From assembly GCA_902362715.1 (NCBI GenBank), contig CABIXN010000004.1:211337-275336 (forward strand): DNA of 64,000 bases, given 5' to 3'. This DNA comes from Lachnospiraceae bacterium (GTDB lineage Bacteria > Bacillota > Clostridia > Lachnospirales > Lachnospiraceae). This document shows positions 9,313-16,597 of the stretch, one piece after another. The position numbers and the translations under genes are program-made. The notes under the pieces are model-generated. The model was not told where the DNA came from. It was given only the letters and a program-made list of their open reading frames with translations, and searched no databases. The stretch's first letter is position 1, and every line of letters starts with the position of its first letter.

Positions 9313-9562
9313 CTTTTTCTTCCTCCTCTGTCAAATCAAAATTTTTATAAATTCTTTTTATCAGCCACCAGACAGCAAGGATAGAAAATATCCAGGTTCC
9401 AAGACAGCCTGTAATTGCCCACAACGGCGTATGAAAAAAGGTAATGTCCAGCCTGCTGACTCCAAAGCCCAAAACACACCAAACTACAATCAACAGAACA
9501 AGGACAAAAAAGGTAGCTTTTGCCTCTTTTTTAATCTGTTCAAAAATCTTTTTCTTATTCAT
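9305..9562 (-). CDS. yhdT: YhdT family small membrane protein
   Basis: This 85-residue protein has two hydrophobic helices (about 17-35 and 48-68) and a charged, Glu-rich C-terminus. Its sequence and its overlap with panF match the YhdT family, whose role is not established but which travels with pantothenate symporters. A GAGGAAAA site precedes the ATG. It is the first gene of the two-gene operon and the last host gene before the ICE junction. Confidence 0.8.
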   Translation of the reverse strand: MNKKKIFEQIKKEAKATFFVLVLLIVVWCVLGFGVSRLDITFFHTPLWAITGCLGTWIFSILAVWWLIKRIYKNFDLTEEEEKDE

Positions 9563-9655
9563 CGACTTTTTTCCTCATTTCCAATTAAATTTTATAGTCT
9601 AAACCGCTCACCGCTGCTGTTTACTAAATCTTACCACAGCTTTCTGCAGAAAAAA

Positions 9656-9684
9656 ACCTCCCAGAGCCAGAAGTCCTGAGAGGT
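9656..9684 (-). terminator. Probable original rpsI terminator, displaced by the ICE
   Basis: Arms 9656-9664 and 9676-9684 match at 8 of 9 bases. On the minus strand they are followed by seven T residues. The hairpin stands 59 nt beyond the duplicated rpsI tail at 9743, where the host terminator of rpsI is expected if the element entered the gene's 3' end. The terminator structure is seen; its history is inference. Confidence 0.65.
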
Positions 9685-9742
9685 ATTGAAGCGTCCTGCA
9701 ACGCTGTAAATCGTATAAAATTGTCTGTATCTCGACGATTGA

Positions 9743-9790
9743 TTATCTCTTAGAGAACTGAGGTGCACGACGTGCTCCTTTGAGACCGTA
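9743..9790 (-). other. Left att site: diverged copy of the rpsI 3' end
   Basis: Read on the minus strand, this encodes [15 protein letters not shown] and a stop, against [15 protein letters not shown] in the intact rpsI. It aligns with 61498-61545. Identical blocks of 9, 11, 8 and 13 bp are separated by substitutions, and similarity ends beyond the last block. There is no upstream S9 coding sequence. The copy is therefore a target-site duplicate, with the divergent part carried by the element. Confidence 0.88.
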
Positions 9791-9854
9791 CTGGCGTACA
9801 GTTTAGCGCCGGTTTTCCTTGATTTTATGGGCTTTTTGGCCTCTGCCCTCAAAT

Positions 9855-9875
9855 GTTGCCCCAGTATTTAATCAT
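9855..9875 (+). repeat. Left copy of a terminal direct repeat (candidate integrase arm site)
   Basis: The motif GTTGCCCCA followed by TTAATCA recurs in the same orientation at 61302-61322 and 61343-61361, near the other end of the element. Tyrosine integrases with an N-terminal arm-binding domain bind such direct repeats; that role is inferred here. Confidence 0.5.
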
Positions 9876-9890
9876 AAAAATGGGGGCATT

Positions 9891-11102
9891 TTAGACACCA
9901 ACAGATGGAGCAAATGCAGCATTTACAACACTCAGAAGTTCCTCCGGTTTATTATACTTCACCTGCGCGTAAATGTCCATAGTCGTCTTACTGTTTTCAT
10001 GCCCGGCAAGATATTGAACAGTTTTTGGGTCAATGCCTGCATACAGCAGGTTAGTAATATAGGTGTGACGAAGTTGATGTGGGGTTACATCAAAGTCAAT
10101 GGCATACACTAACTTCGGGTTATTTTTCTGATGACTGCCAGGGGTAGGCGTTACCGTACACTTCACGCACTGGCCATTTACATACTTATAATAGTTATGG
10201 GGTTTCGTAGAGCGAACGGTTACATATTTCCATACCCGCTGAAACTGCGAAGATGAAAGAGGATTTCCATTTCTGTCAGCAACCACATATTCCGATTCGG
10301 TTTTCTCTTTCACTTCCCGCAGGCAGTCTGTCAAACACTTTGGGATCGGAATATCTCTCCGAGCCGCCTTCGTTTTCAGCGTTGTGGAAATCACCGGCCT
10401 GTTATGTTCTGAGCGCCATGCCCTCCGTACAGAGATGTACGGCGTAGGAACATCCAGAAATACGCAGTCCCATTGCAGTCCCAGAATTTCTTCACGACGC
10501 AGGCCGGAATATAAAGCGATCATTATAAAGGTATAGGGCGGAAGCCCTCGGACAGTATCTAAAAGTAGCTTCACTTGCTCATCCGTCAAGGCATTTATCT
10601 TTTTCCCCGGTTTTCCCCCTTTGGCCGAGAGTCCCTCACAGGGATTATATTCAAGTAACTGGCTTCGCTCTGCCGAATAAAAGACACATTTCAGGAGCAT
10701 ATTTACCTTACTATACAATCCAGCAGATTTTGAAGCCAATGGAATCATCGCAAGCCGAATATCGTCTGCAGTCACATCCTCAAGATACATATCGCCTAAA
10801 GGTTTGACAATATAGTTGTTCATGGTCTGGGTATATCCTCTCAACGTGCCGGAAGATACCTTTGCCGACTGCATGAGCAACCACTTCTCGCAATACTCTG
10901 CCACCGTTGGATGTTTTCTGCGGAAAACCGCCTCCTCTACCTGGCGTCGAGCCTCCATCTCCTTTAACTGGAGTTCCTCGCAGGTTTCAGCATACAAGTC
11001 CACCCTTTTTCCATCGGCATCGGTGATCCGAGTCCTGTAATATTGAATCCCCCTCCGCATGGCAGTGCCATACCGGGGAACATTTTCTTGTTTTTTCGCC
11101 AT
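9891..11102 (-). CDS. Tyrosine recombinase/integrase, element-terminal copy
   Basis: This 403-residue integrase is next to the left att site. Residues 1-60 resemble the Tn916-type arm-binding domain (YYRTRITDADGKRV), 63-160 the SAM-like core-binding domain (PTVAEYCEKWLLMQ), and 165-400 the catalytic domain. The catalytic set is complete: R202 in SGLRREE, H342 and R345 in HQLRHTY, H368 in AGH and Y378 in MDIYAQV. It should catalyse integration and excision at rpsI. A second, clearly homologous integrase lies upstream. The start has a GAAAGGAA site and follows a copy of the element's repeated promoter box. Confidence 0.95.
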   Translation of the reverse strand: MAKKQENVPRYGTAMRRGIQYYRTRITDADGKRVDLYAETCEELQLKEMEARRQVEEAVFRRKHPTVAEYCEKWLLMQSAKVSSGTLRGYTQTMNNYIVKPLGDMYLEDVTADDIRLAMIPLASKSAGLYSKVNMLLKCVFYSAERSQLLEYNPCEGLSAKGGKPGKKINALTDEQVKLLLDTVRGLPPYTFIMIALYSGLRREEILGLQWDCVFLDVPTPYISVRRAWRSEHNRPVISTTLKTKAARRDIPIPKCLTDCLREVKEKTESEYVVADRNGNPLSSSQFQRVWKYVTVRSTKPHNYYKYVNGQCVKCTVTPTPGSHQKNNPKLVYAIDFDVTPHQLRHTYITNLLYAGIDPKTVQYLAGHENSKTTMDIYAQVKYNKPEELLSVVNAAFAPSVGV

Positions 11103-11150
11103 GATTTCAGTTCCTTTCTATTTAATATGTATTTCAGCGCCGATACCTTC

Positions 11151-11187
11151 TTTATACTGAAAAATCATGGCTCTATCAAAGGTGCGA
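11151..11187 (-). promoter_or_regulatory. Repeated ICE promoter box upstream of integrase 1
   Basis: On the minus strand TCGCACCTTTG (11177-11187) is followed 20 nt later by TATAAA (11151-11156). The same box and spacing occur at 12515, 40556, 49898 and 61082. TTTGAT can serve as a -35 box with an 18-bp spacer. The start codon lies 49 bp downstream. Confidence 0.6.
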
Positions 11188-11200
11188 TTCTGGGAAACGC

Positions 11201-11228
11201 AAAGGGCGGGGAACACTCCCCGCCCTTT
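11201..11228 (-). terminator. Hairpin between the two integrase genes
   Basis: Perfect 12-bp GC-rich arms (11201-11212 and 11217-11228) with a 4-nt loop lie 18 nt after the stop of integrase 2. The T tract on the minus strand is weak, so termination may be partial. Confidence 0.55.
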
Positions 11229-11245
11229 GTACGTTTTCCGTCAAA

Positions 11246-12478
11246 TTATTGTGCCGCTTCGTATTCACCGCCATCCCATTCTGCAAAGGCTCCGCTTAAA
11301 ACTCCTGCCAGTTGCTCCGGCTTGTTGTACTTTACCTTCGCATAAATGTCCATCGTGATCTTACTGCTCTCATGGCCAGCCAAGTATTGAACTGTTTTCG
11401 GGTCTACCGAAGCATGAATCAAATTTGTGATGTAGGTATGACGAAGCATGTGTGGCGTAACCTCAAAATCCAAGCTATATACCACATGACCATTGTTCCG
11501 TGCTTTTTCACCCAGCTTCGGGTAAAGCATATACTTCACATATTTCCCGTCCACAAGTTTGCGAGCTATCCTCGGTTTTGCTGTCCGTGTCACGATATAC
11601 TGCCAAAGCCGCTTAAACTGCGTATAAGACAACGGCTCTCCATCCTGGTTGGCAATTACATAGTCTGATGTCGATTTTTTCTTTGCCGCTTTCAAGCACT
11701 CTGCCAAACGATCCGGGAGAGGGATATTCCGCTCCGCAGCCTTCGTTTTTAACTCTGTGAGAATGACCGGCCTATTATGTTCCGTGTGCCACGCCCGCCG
11801 GACCGTCAAATACGGCGCATCTGTATCCAGATATACCGAATCCCATTGCAGTGCAAGGATTTCTTCCCGCCGCAGCCCGGCATACAGGCCAATCATCACA
11901 AATACATAGGGCGGCAACCCACGAATGGCGTCCAAAAGCCGTTCTACCTGTTCATCCGTCAAAGCCTGCCGCTCCTCCTGCGGAACGCCTCCGCCTTTTG
12001 CCTCAAGGTATATCGTCGGGTTTGTATCAATCACATGGCTCTCCTTGGCCGCCCGGAAAATAGACTTGTAGAGGATTACCACGGACTTATATACTGAAGC
12101 CGACTTTTTAGAGACTGGCACAAGGGCAACCTGGATGTCATCCAGGGTTACATCGGCCATTCGTTTCTCACCCAGCTCCTTGATAATATGCCGCCGCACC
12201 TTGGATGTATAATCAATCAATGTGGTGGCACGGATATGGACGGACTGCATCAGAAGCCACTTTTCACAATACTCGGCGACCGTGGGGGATTTACGCCGGA
12301 ATGTGGCGTTGTCGATTTGCTCAAGAGCCGCCATTTCCTTGTCGTAAACTTCCTCGCGGGTTTTTCCGTAAAGAATCACCCGTTTGCCATCTGCGTCCTC
12401 AATATCTGTTTTGTAATACTCATGCCCATTTATCTGGACTTTGCTGTACCTGGGAATTCGTTTTCTTTTTGCTGCCAT
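11246..12478 (-). CDS. Tyrosine recombinase/integrase, second tandem copy
   Basis: This 410-residue protein has the same three domains as the neighbouring integrase and extensive similarity to it (for example PTVAEYCEKWLLMQS and DPKTVQYLAGHE in both). The catalytic residues are complete: R203, H343, R346, H369 and Y379. Neither copy looks degraded. It lies between the excisionase-like gene and integrase 1. Two active integrases could act together, have different att preferences, or reflect a past tandem insertion at rpsI. The ATG has a GGAGGTAG site upstream and a copy of the repeated promoter box 37 bp away. Confidence 0.94.
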   Translation of the reverse strand: MAAKRKRIPRYSKVQINGHEYYKTDIEDADGKRVILYGKTREEVYDKEMAALEQIDNATFRRKSPTVAEYCEKWLLMQSVHIRATTLIDYTSKVRRHIIKELGEKRMADVTLDDIQVALVPVSKKSASVYKSVVILYKSIFRAAKESHVIDTNPTIYLEAKGGGVPQEERQALTDEQVERLLDAIRGLPPYVFVMIGLYAGLRREEILALQWDSVYLDTDAPYLTVRRAWHTEHNRPVILTELKTKAAERNIPLPDRLAECLKAAKKKSTSDYVIANQDGEPLSYTQFKRLWQYIVTRTAKPRIARKLVDGKYVKYMLYPKLGEKARNNGHVVYSLDFEVTPHMLRHTYITNLIHASVDPKTVQYLAGHESSKITMDIYAKVKYNKPEQLAGVLSGAFAEWDGGEYEAAQ

Positions 12479-12514
12479 TTTTCTACCTCCAAATGCAATC
12501 GGTGTTGTATCTTT

Positions 12515-12551
12515 GTTTTACCAAAACCGCACGATTTGCTCAAAGGTGCGA
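12515..12551 (-). promoter_or_regulatory. Repeated ICE promoter box upstream of integrase 2
   Basis: TCGCACCTTTG (12541-12551 on the minus strand) is followed 20 nt later by TAAAAC (12515-12520), the weakest -10 of the five copies. The box overlaps the 3' end of the excisionase-like gene. Confidence 0.5.
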
Positions 12552-12782
12552 TTTGTTTCCTCGCACATTTCGGTAGGTTGCTTTCTTTTCCACAGGTTTT
12601 GCCCGATAGGTGCATTTAGCAACATATTCCTGAAGGTAGGCAGAAGTGAAATATACGCACCCATTCGGTACATATTGAATATAGGAAATCAAACCGCTGT
12701 TTCTGGCTTCATCCAAGGTGGCAAGGCTGATTCCCAACAGTTTTGCCGCCTCCTTACGAGTAATCAGCTTTTCCATATCCAA
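12540..12782 (-). CDS. Excisionase-like helix-turn-helix protein
   Basis: This protein of about 80 residues carries a MerR/Xis-type winged helix at 5-55 (ITRKEAAKLLGISLATLDEA, then a GLISYI wing) and a basic C-terminus (KKATYRNVRGNKSH). Small proteins of this kind next to an integrase usually direct excision by bending att DNA. It lies just upstream of integrase 2 and 3 nt after the MazF-like gene, so the three may share a transcript. A TTG at 12782 has the best spacing from AAAGGAAG; an ATG two codons later (12776) is the alternative start. Confidence 0.8.
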   Translation of the reverse strand: MDMEKLITRKEAAKLLGISLATLDEARNSGLISYIQYVPNGCVYFTSAYLQEYVAKCTYRAKPVEKKATYRNVRGNKSHL

Positions 12783-12785
12783 TCT

Positions 12786-13316
12786 TCACTTCCTTTCCTT
12801 CTTTTTTACTACTTCATAATCAAAACCGGGCCGCTGGCCGCAGTAGGTGCAGATGTCCTTTTCCACCCGGCCAGGGTGGACCCGGCGCAAATAATAAGAG
12901 CCTGTGCCGTAGAAGTTATTGGCACAGGCCGGACAAAGGCACATGATTAAATTTTTCGACGTTTCTTCAATCAATCCCACGCTGACTGCCAGAGCGCGGT
13001 TGAGCCGGCGGATATGCTGTTCCTCCAGATGTCCGATGTACGTTTCCAGCCGTCTTTTATCAATGGTGCGGAGCTGCTCCATCAGCACCAGAGAAGGCAG
13101 CTCCAGGCCGTTCTCTGCTTTGAGAAGGTAATGAGTGGGCAGCTTGGCCTTGGCGTCCACTTTGCTGGATATGGCTGCCACAATGACCGTGGGGCTGTGC
13201 TTGTTTCCAGTATCGTTCTGAATAATAAGGACAGGGCGATACCCTTCCTGTTCGGAGCCGATTCCCCGGCCCAGATCGGCATAGTACATATCGCCGCGCA
13301 GATATGTCTTATTCAT
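12786..13316 (-). CDS. MazF/PemK-like protein with a C-terminal zinc-finger domain
   Basis: This 176-residue protein has a MazF/PemK fold at about 1-115: RGDMYYADLG, then GSEQEGYRPVLIIQND with the conserved Arg, and SPTVIVAAIS. MazF enzymes are sequence-specific mRNA interferases. The last 60 residues add CLCPAC and CTYCG, a likely zinc site that ordinary MazF proteins lack. No antitoxin gene lies next to it. It sits directly upstream of the excisionase-like gene. The ATG at 13316 is chosen because AAAGGGAGG lies 8 nt upstream; the longer frame has no such site. Toxicity here is unproven. Confidence 0.78.
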   Translation of the reverse strand: MNKTYLRGDMYYADLGRGIGSEQEGYRPVLIIQNDTGNKHSPTVIVAAISSKVDAKAKLPTHYLLKAENGLELPSLVLMEQLRTIDKRRLETYIGHLEEQHIRRLNRALAVSVGLIEETSKNLIMCLCPACANNFYGTGSYYLRRVHPGRVEKDICTYCGQRPGFDYEVVKKKERK

Positions 13317-13883
13317 GTCTATGACCTCCCTTTGAAATGCAGGCGGCAGGTGCCGCCTATGTAGAGCCGGACAGCAGAACAGAATGAAGGCCAGGGAGAG
13401 ATAAAACAATCCTCCTGTTTTCATTGGCCCGTCCTGCTGTACGGCCCGTATTTCAAAGTGTTCCTATTTGTCCTCGACACCCCGGAACACTGCGGGAAGT
13501 CATCAAACGGCTGGCGGCTCACCAGCTCCACGGGGAATCTCACCCCTCGCGTGGTTCTCACGCAACCGCCCCCATTGCCTGCGACGGATCACGGCGGCAA
13601 ACCGCTTCAACGCTCGGACGTTAGGCTGGACGGGAGTATCATTGTCCCCGCTGCTGGTTATGGCCGTACCGGGAGCCGCCCGGTACTGGCAGCCTGCTGT
13701 TTCTCGCTCCTTGCCTGGAAGAACAAACCAAAGACCTACAATCTCTTTTTTCGGTGGTGTCTCGTTGTTTTCTCCCGGCAGATCACTGCGCAGCCGCTAC
13801 CTGGGCTTTGGCTTTCGCCAAAGCAGCGGGAATGTGCCTGATGAATGGGTATGCAGTTTTCAAGGTGCCATGAGGCCATAAAA
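13317..13883. other. 567-bp stretch with no supported gene
   Basis: The stretch between the MazF-like start and the sigma-factor terminator is GC-rich and has overlapping short open frames without ribosome-binding sites or recognisable domains. A small dyad, GCGTG/CACGC around 13553-13567, is the only structure noted. It may hold the promoter of the integrase-side operon; no clear -10/-35 pair was seen. Confidence 0.5.
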
Positions 13884-13922
13884 AGAACCTCTCACCCTAT
13901 TTGCCGTTGGGTGAGAGGTTCT
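13884..13922 (-). terminator. Rho-independent terminator of the sigma-factor gene
   Basis: Perfect 14-bp arms (13884-13897 and 13909-13922) with an 11-nt loop are followed on the minus strand by TTTTTAT. It begins 15 nt after the sigma-factor stop. Confidence 0.9.
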
Positions 13923-13936
13923 ATAACCGCTAAAAC

Positions 13937-14389
13937 TTATTTTTCCAGAAAAATTTTTAGCTTTTTGAGGATTTTCATTTTCCTCTTATAAACGGCGGGC
14001 TGAGAAATGCCGAGTTCCACCGCCAGCTCGCTCTCCTTGCGCTCATCAAAGAATAATGCCTGGATCAGCGCACGTTCTTCTGGGGTAAGCAGGGAAAGCG
14101 CGGTATGTAGCCTGTCCACTTCCAGCTTGTGGAGCACCACGCTCTCCACGCTTTCCTGCTCATCGGAGAATTGCCGGGCATTTTCATCCACCAGCCGGTC
14201 CAAAGAATCTTCGCGGCTGGGGATGATCTGCACCACTTGGCCCTCCTTTCCGAGAACGAACCGCTCGGTTTTCAAATCGTTCTCAAAATAGCGCATTTTC
14301 CGGTCGCCCTGCATATAGGCCCGGTACACTTCATCCGTGACCTCGACAAATTGGCCGCGAATCCATATTCTTTTTTTATCAGCGTCCAC
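13937..14389 (-). CDS. ICE-encoded small sigma-70-family factor
   Basis: This 150-residue protein ends in a region-4 helix-turn-helix (LTPEERALIQALF, ESELAVELGISQPAVYKRK, about 100-145). The N-terminal half (IRGQFVEVTDEVYRAYM) matches the conserved start of the sigma-like proteins of the Tn916/Tn1549 group. It lacks a recognisable full region 2, so it may work as a truncated sigma factor or region-4-type regulator. It stands between a strong terminator and a leader hairpin at 14480-14527. It could recognise the promoter box repeated through the element; that link is speculative. Confidence 0.82.
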   Translation of the reverse strand: MDADKKRIWIRGQFVEVTDEVYRAYMQGDRKMRYFENDLKTERFVLGKEGQVVQIIPSREDSLDRLVDENARQFSDEQESVESVVLHKLEVDRLHTALSLLTPEERALIQALFFDERKESELAVELGISQPAVYKRKMKILKKLKIFLEK

Positions 14390-14479
14390 GCTGTTTTCCC
14401 TCCGATCAGTCTGAATTGCGAGAAATTCAGACTGGCCGGCGGTCCCCTACAACGTGAAAATGGGGTTTCTCTATATTGA

Positions 14480-14527
14480 AAAACGCACCTGCAGAATGGG
14501 GTATTCCCCCAAACAGCAAGTGCGTTT
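14480..14527 (-). terminator. Leader hairpin (possible attenuator) upstream of the sigma factor
   Basis: Arms 14480-14492 and 14516-14527 form an imperfect stem with an inner GGGG/CCCC helix, followed by TTTTTC on the minus strand. It lies about 90 nt before the sigma-factor ATG, in the same direction, so it could stop transcription before that gene. Attenuation is known in Tn916-type elements; here it is inference. Confidence 0.5.
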
Positions 14528-14824
14528 CTTTTTAGTTCGTATAAATCATGGCATGATGGTTCAGTGCGAAGGGCATAGTATCCCGCTGAAAAACGGGAAG
14601 TTTTTTTGACCGTACACCGTCAAGCAGGCGGCCTACGACATAGAATCATACTCGCTGCTTCTAATAAGCAGCGGTGCGAAGGATGACCAACGCATGAAAT
14701 ATCCCTCCAGGCCAAAACGTGGTCTGGAGGGATGGGCATGACAAACCAACCTGCCAAAACCTCGTTTTTTTTATTGACAGGGCCAGTTATACGATCCTGG
14801 TCAGTTCACTTTTATCCGCACTAT
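14528..14824. other. Gene-free regulatory stretch between sigma factor and XRE regulator
   Basis: Together with the flanking hairpins this makes a 514-bp divergent intergenic region. It holds a 10-bp inverted repeat (14701-14710 with 14724-14733), a short CCCG/CGGG dyad near 14583, and a TTGACA at 14775 for rightward transcription without a clear matching -10 box. No coding frame is supported. Confidence 0.5.
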
Positions 14825-14870
14825 CAGTTCTCTAAAATTTGAACTGCTATGCCATTATAAATCTGGCATA
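14825..14870 (+). promoter_or_regulatory. Two dyads upstream of the XRE regulator (candidate operators)
   Basis: CAGTTC/GAACTG (14825-14830 and 14841-14846) and TATGCCA/TGGCATA (14848-14854 and 14864-14870) are perfect inverted repeats end to end, 34-79 bp before the XRE start codon. XRE regulators often repress their own promoter at such sites; binding is inferred. Confidence 0.55.
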
Positions 14871-14903
14871 AATCCGTAAAATAGAAGGAGAGGTGAACTG
14901 AAA

Positions 14904-15236
14904 GTGCAGAATGAACATGAAATGCTTGGCGAGATCATCAAGAATGCCCGCATGAAAGCAGATATTACGGTCGAAGATCTGGCAGCCAAGGTCGGAGTAG
15001 GCGAGAGATTTATATATCGTATCGAGAACGAAGGCAAAAAGCCCAGCTACGACATCCTGTACAAGCTGATTCGGGAGCTGTCCATTTTACCCGATCAGAT
15101 TTTCTTCCCGGAAAAGAAGATTGAGGATTCTGAAATGGAAAGCCTTGTCCGTATGCTGTATAACTGCGATGAGCGTTCTATGCAGATCATCAAGGCGACA
15201 GTTAGAGCGGCCTTGGATAGCCAGCCCAAAGAGTGA
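14904..15236 (+). CDS. XRE-family transcriptional regulator
   Basis: This 110-residue protein has an N-terminal XRE helix-turn-helix at about 6-60 (LGEIIKNARMKADITVEDLAAKVGV, then RFIYRIENEGKKPSYD) and a helical C-terminus that could dimerise. It is the only recognised ICE gene on the plus strand, divergent from the sigma factor, a layout typical of element switch regulators. It starts at GTG with an AAGGAGAGG site upstream, and it probably controls itself through the dyads at 14825-14870. It ends against a terminator shared with the convergent KTR gene. Confidence 0.85.
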   Translation: MQNEHEMLGEIIKNARMKADITVEDLAAKVGVGERFIYRIENEGKKPSYDILYKLIRELSILPDQIFFPEKKIEDSEMESLVRMLYNCDERSMQIIKATVRAALDSQPKE

Positions 15237-15239
15237 AAA

Positions 15240-15282
15240 AGAGCCGATGTCCGTGGGAAATTCTCACGGGTTCATCGGCTCT
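15240..15282. terminator. Terminator between convergent XRE and KTR genes
   Basis: Outer 10-bp arms (15240-15249 and 15273-15282) enclose a second stem (CCGTG/CACGG). On the minus strand five T residues follow, fitting the KTR gene, whose stop is 4 nt before the hairpin. It begins 3 nt after the XRE stop. Confidence 0.8.
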
Positions 15283-15286
15283 GCGT

Positions 15287-15454
15287 CTATGCGTCTGGCT
15301 CTTTGATGACAACGATGTGTAGCTGTTTCGCCTGAATCAAGCTCTTTCGTTTGCACTTCGGGCAGTAGAGAGGATAATTGATTAAAACCGTATCCTCCCT
15401 GATTCGATCACGGGTTCCGCAGACGGGACAATAAACCCATTCTGTTTGCTGCAT
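15287..15454 (-). CDS. Cysteine-rich KTR domain protein
   Basis: This 55-residue protein has two CxxC pairs, CPVCGTRDR and CPKCKRKS, forming a small zinc ribbon, with the conserved KTR-like basic turn between strands. The family is common in Tn916/Tn1549-type elements and its function is not known. The ATG at 15454 has GGAGG 7 nt upstream. The downstream gap to the DtxR gene (15470-15585) contains a hairpin-like AAGACA/TGTCTT pair and no gene. Confidence 0.8.
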   Translation of the reverse strand: MQQTEWVYCPVCGTRDRIREDTVLINYPLYCPKCKRKSLIQAKQLHIVVIKEPDA

Positions 15455-15585
15455 GGGAACCACCTCCATTCTCTTGTTTCCAAGACATGGCTGAGGACTT
15501 GCTACTCTGCAAGCCCGTCGGCGTGTCTTTTCTATTTAATCTTCATTTTTCCTCCCATAAGTTAGCCATTAAAAATTTATCCAGG

Positions 15586-15957
15586 TTAATCTTGTTTCTG
15601 TGTTGCTGTCTCTTTCAGCCGTGAGAAACTTTCGTCGCTGATGTTGTGTTCAATCCGGCAGGCGTCGGCCTCCGCAGTCTTGGGGTCAATACCTGCGGCG
15701 ATAAGCTGTTCAGTAAAAAAACAGTGACGCTCATAGATTTTCTTGGCTGTTTCTTGTCCTAAATCTGTGAGTAAAAGAAAACTGTGATCATCCATTGTAA
15801 GGAAACCACCATCTTTTAGGACAGTCATTGCCCGCCAGACGCTTGGTTTGCTAACATTTAATTGTCGAGCTATATCAACAGAGCGCACCTCAATTTGTTT
15901 TTTAGCTACTATTAAAACTGCCTCTAAATAGTCCTCCATAGATGATGTTAAGGGCAT
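15586..15957 (-). CDS. DtxR/MntR-family metal-dependent regulator
   Basis: This 123-residue protein has an N-terminal winged helix at 5-60 (SMEDYLEAVLIVAKKQ, RSVDIARQLNVSKPSVWRAM) and a dimerisation/metal domain with ERHCFFTEQL, CRIEHNISDESF and conserved His/Glu/Cys ligands. It lacks the third SH3-like domain, as short MntR/IdeR relatives do. It is the last gene of the AT-rich transport operon and probably senses Fe2+ or Mn2+. A DtxR-like dyad at 22304-22330, before the first transporter gene, is a candidate target. Confidence 0.88.
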   Translation of the reverse strand: MPLTSSMEDYLEAVLIVAKKQIEVRSVDIARQLNVSKPSVWRAMTVLKDGGFLTMDDHSFLLLTDLGQETAKKIYERHCFFTEQLIAAGIDPKTAEADACRIEHNISDESFSRLKETATQKQD

Positions 15958-15995
15958 AATGGTACACCTCCTTCTGACACATATAATTACTTCAT

Positions 15996-16583
15996 TTACA
16001 CCATACCTGCTTTTTTGAAATGCTTCTTGAGCAGTTTCTTAGCGATGAGCGCGCCAACAAAGGCGCAAATTGCAACAACGACAAGCATTATGATAGCTGT
16101 TACAGGTGATACTAACGTTTGCAAAATTCCCAAATAACTTTCGCCAAACATTCCCGCATACTGCTCAAGTGTTTGATTTGAGAAAAACAAGAAGGGAATA
16201 TATGTACCACTGAATGCTGCTAAAACCATATAAATGATATAACTGAACGTAAGTGTTTTTCCATTAGTGCAACCTGTTTTCCACGCGATCAACGCAGAAA
16301 TAATGCCAGCAATAATGCAGCAAATTATCATGGGCGGATAAAATCCATAAATGCCTGTTACCGCACAAAAAATGAACAGTGCCCACGGTTTCTTAGTCTT
16401 AGCTGCTACAAGGAAATATGTAATAGCTGCCAATAATGACCACAATGGACTTACCACTAACATCGTGTAGGGAGAAAAAGATAGGAACGCACAAATGATA
16501 TAGATAACAAGTGCGCACAAAGATAAAAGAGCTGTGACGATCAAATCCTTTACTTGAAATCCTTTTTTGTTTTCGGTTTGCAT
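15996..16583 (-). CDS. MptD-family ECF transporter substrate-binding (S) component
   Basis: This 195-residue membrane protein has six hydrophobic segments and a lysine-rich C-terminus (KKLLKKHFKK). Sequence style and position after ECF T and A genes match the MptD-like S components. The ligand is unknown; neighbouring YbtPQ-like ABC subunits and a DtxR regulator point to a metal or metal-siderophore. The ATG at 16583 has AAGGAGG upstream and lies 14 nt after the stop of the T component. Confidence 0.82.
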   Translation of the reverse strand: MQTENKKGFQVKDLIVTALLSLCALVIYIICAFLSFSPYTMLVVSPLWSLLAAITYFLVAAKTKKPWALFIFCAVTGIYGFYPPMIICCIIAGIISALIAWKTGCTNGKTLTFSYIIYMVLAAFSGTYIPFLFFSNQTLEQYAGMFGESYLGILQTLVSPVTAIIMLVVVAICAFVGALIAKKLLKKHFKKAGMV

Positions 16584-16597
16584 GAAATAAATCCTCC

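Noticed and set aside
9631..9852. A 73-codon frame across the left junction as a real gene.
   Set aside because: It is the duplicated rpsI tail read in the wrong frame.
13424..13881. Overlapping short open frames on the plus strand between the MazF-like and sigma genes.
   Set aside because: No ribosome-binding sites, no recognisable domain, and the frames overlap one another in a GC-rich stretch.
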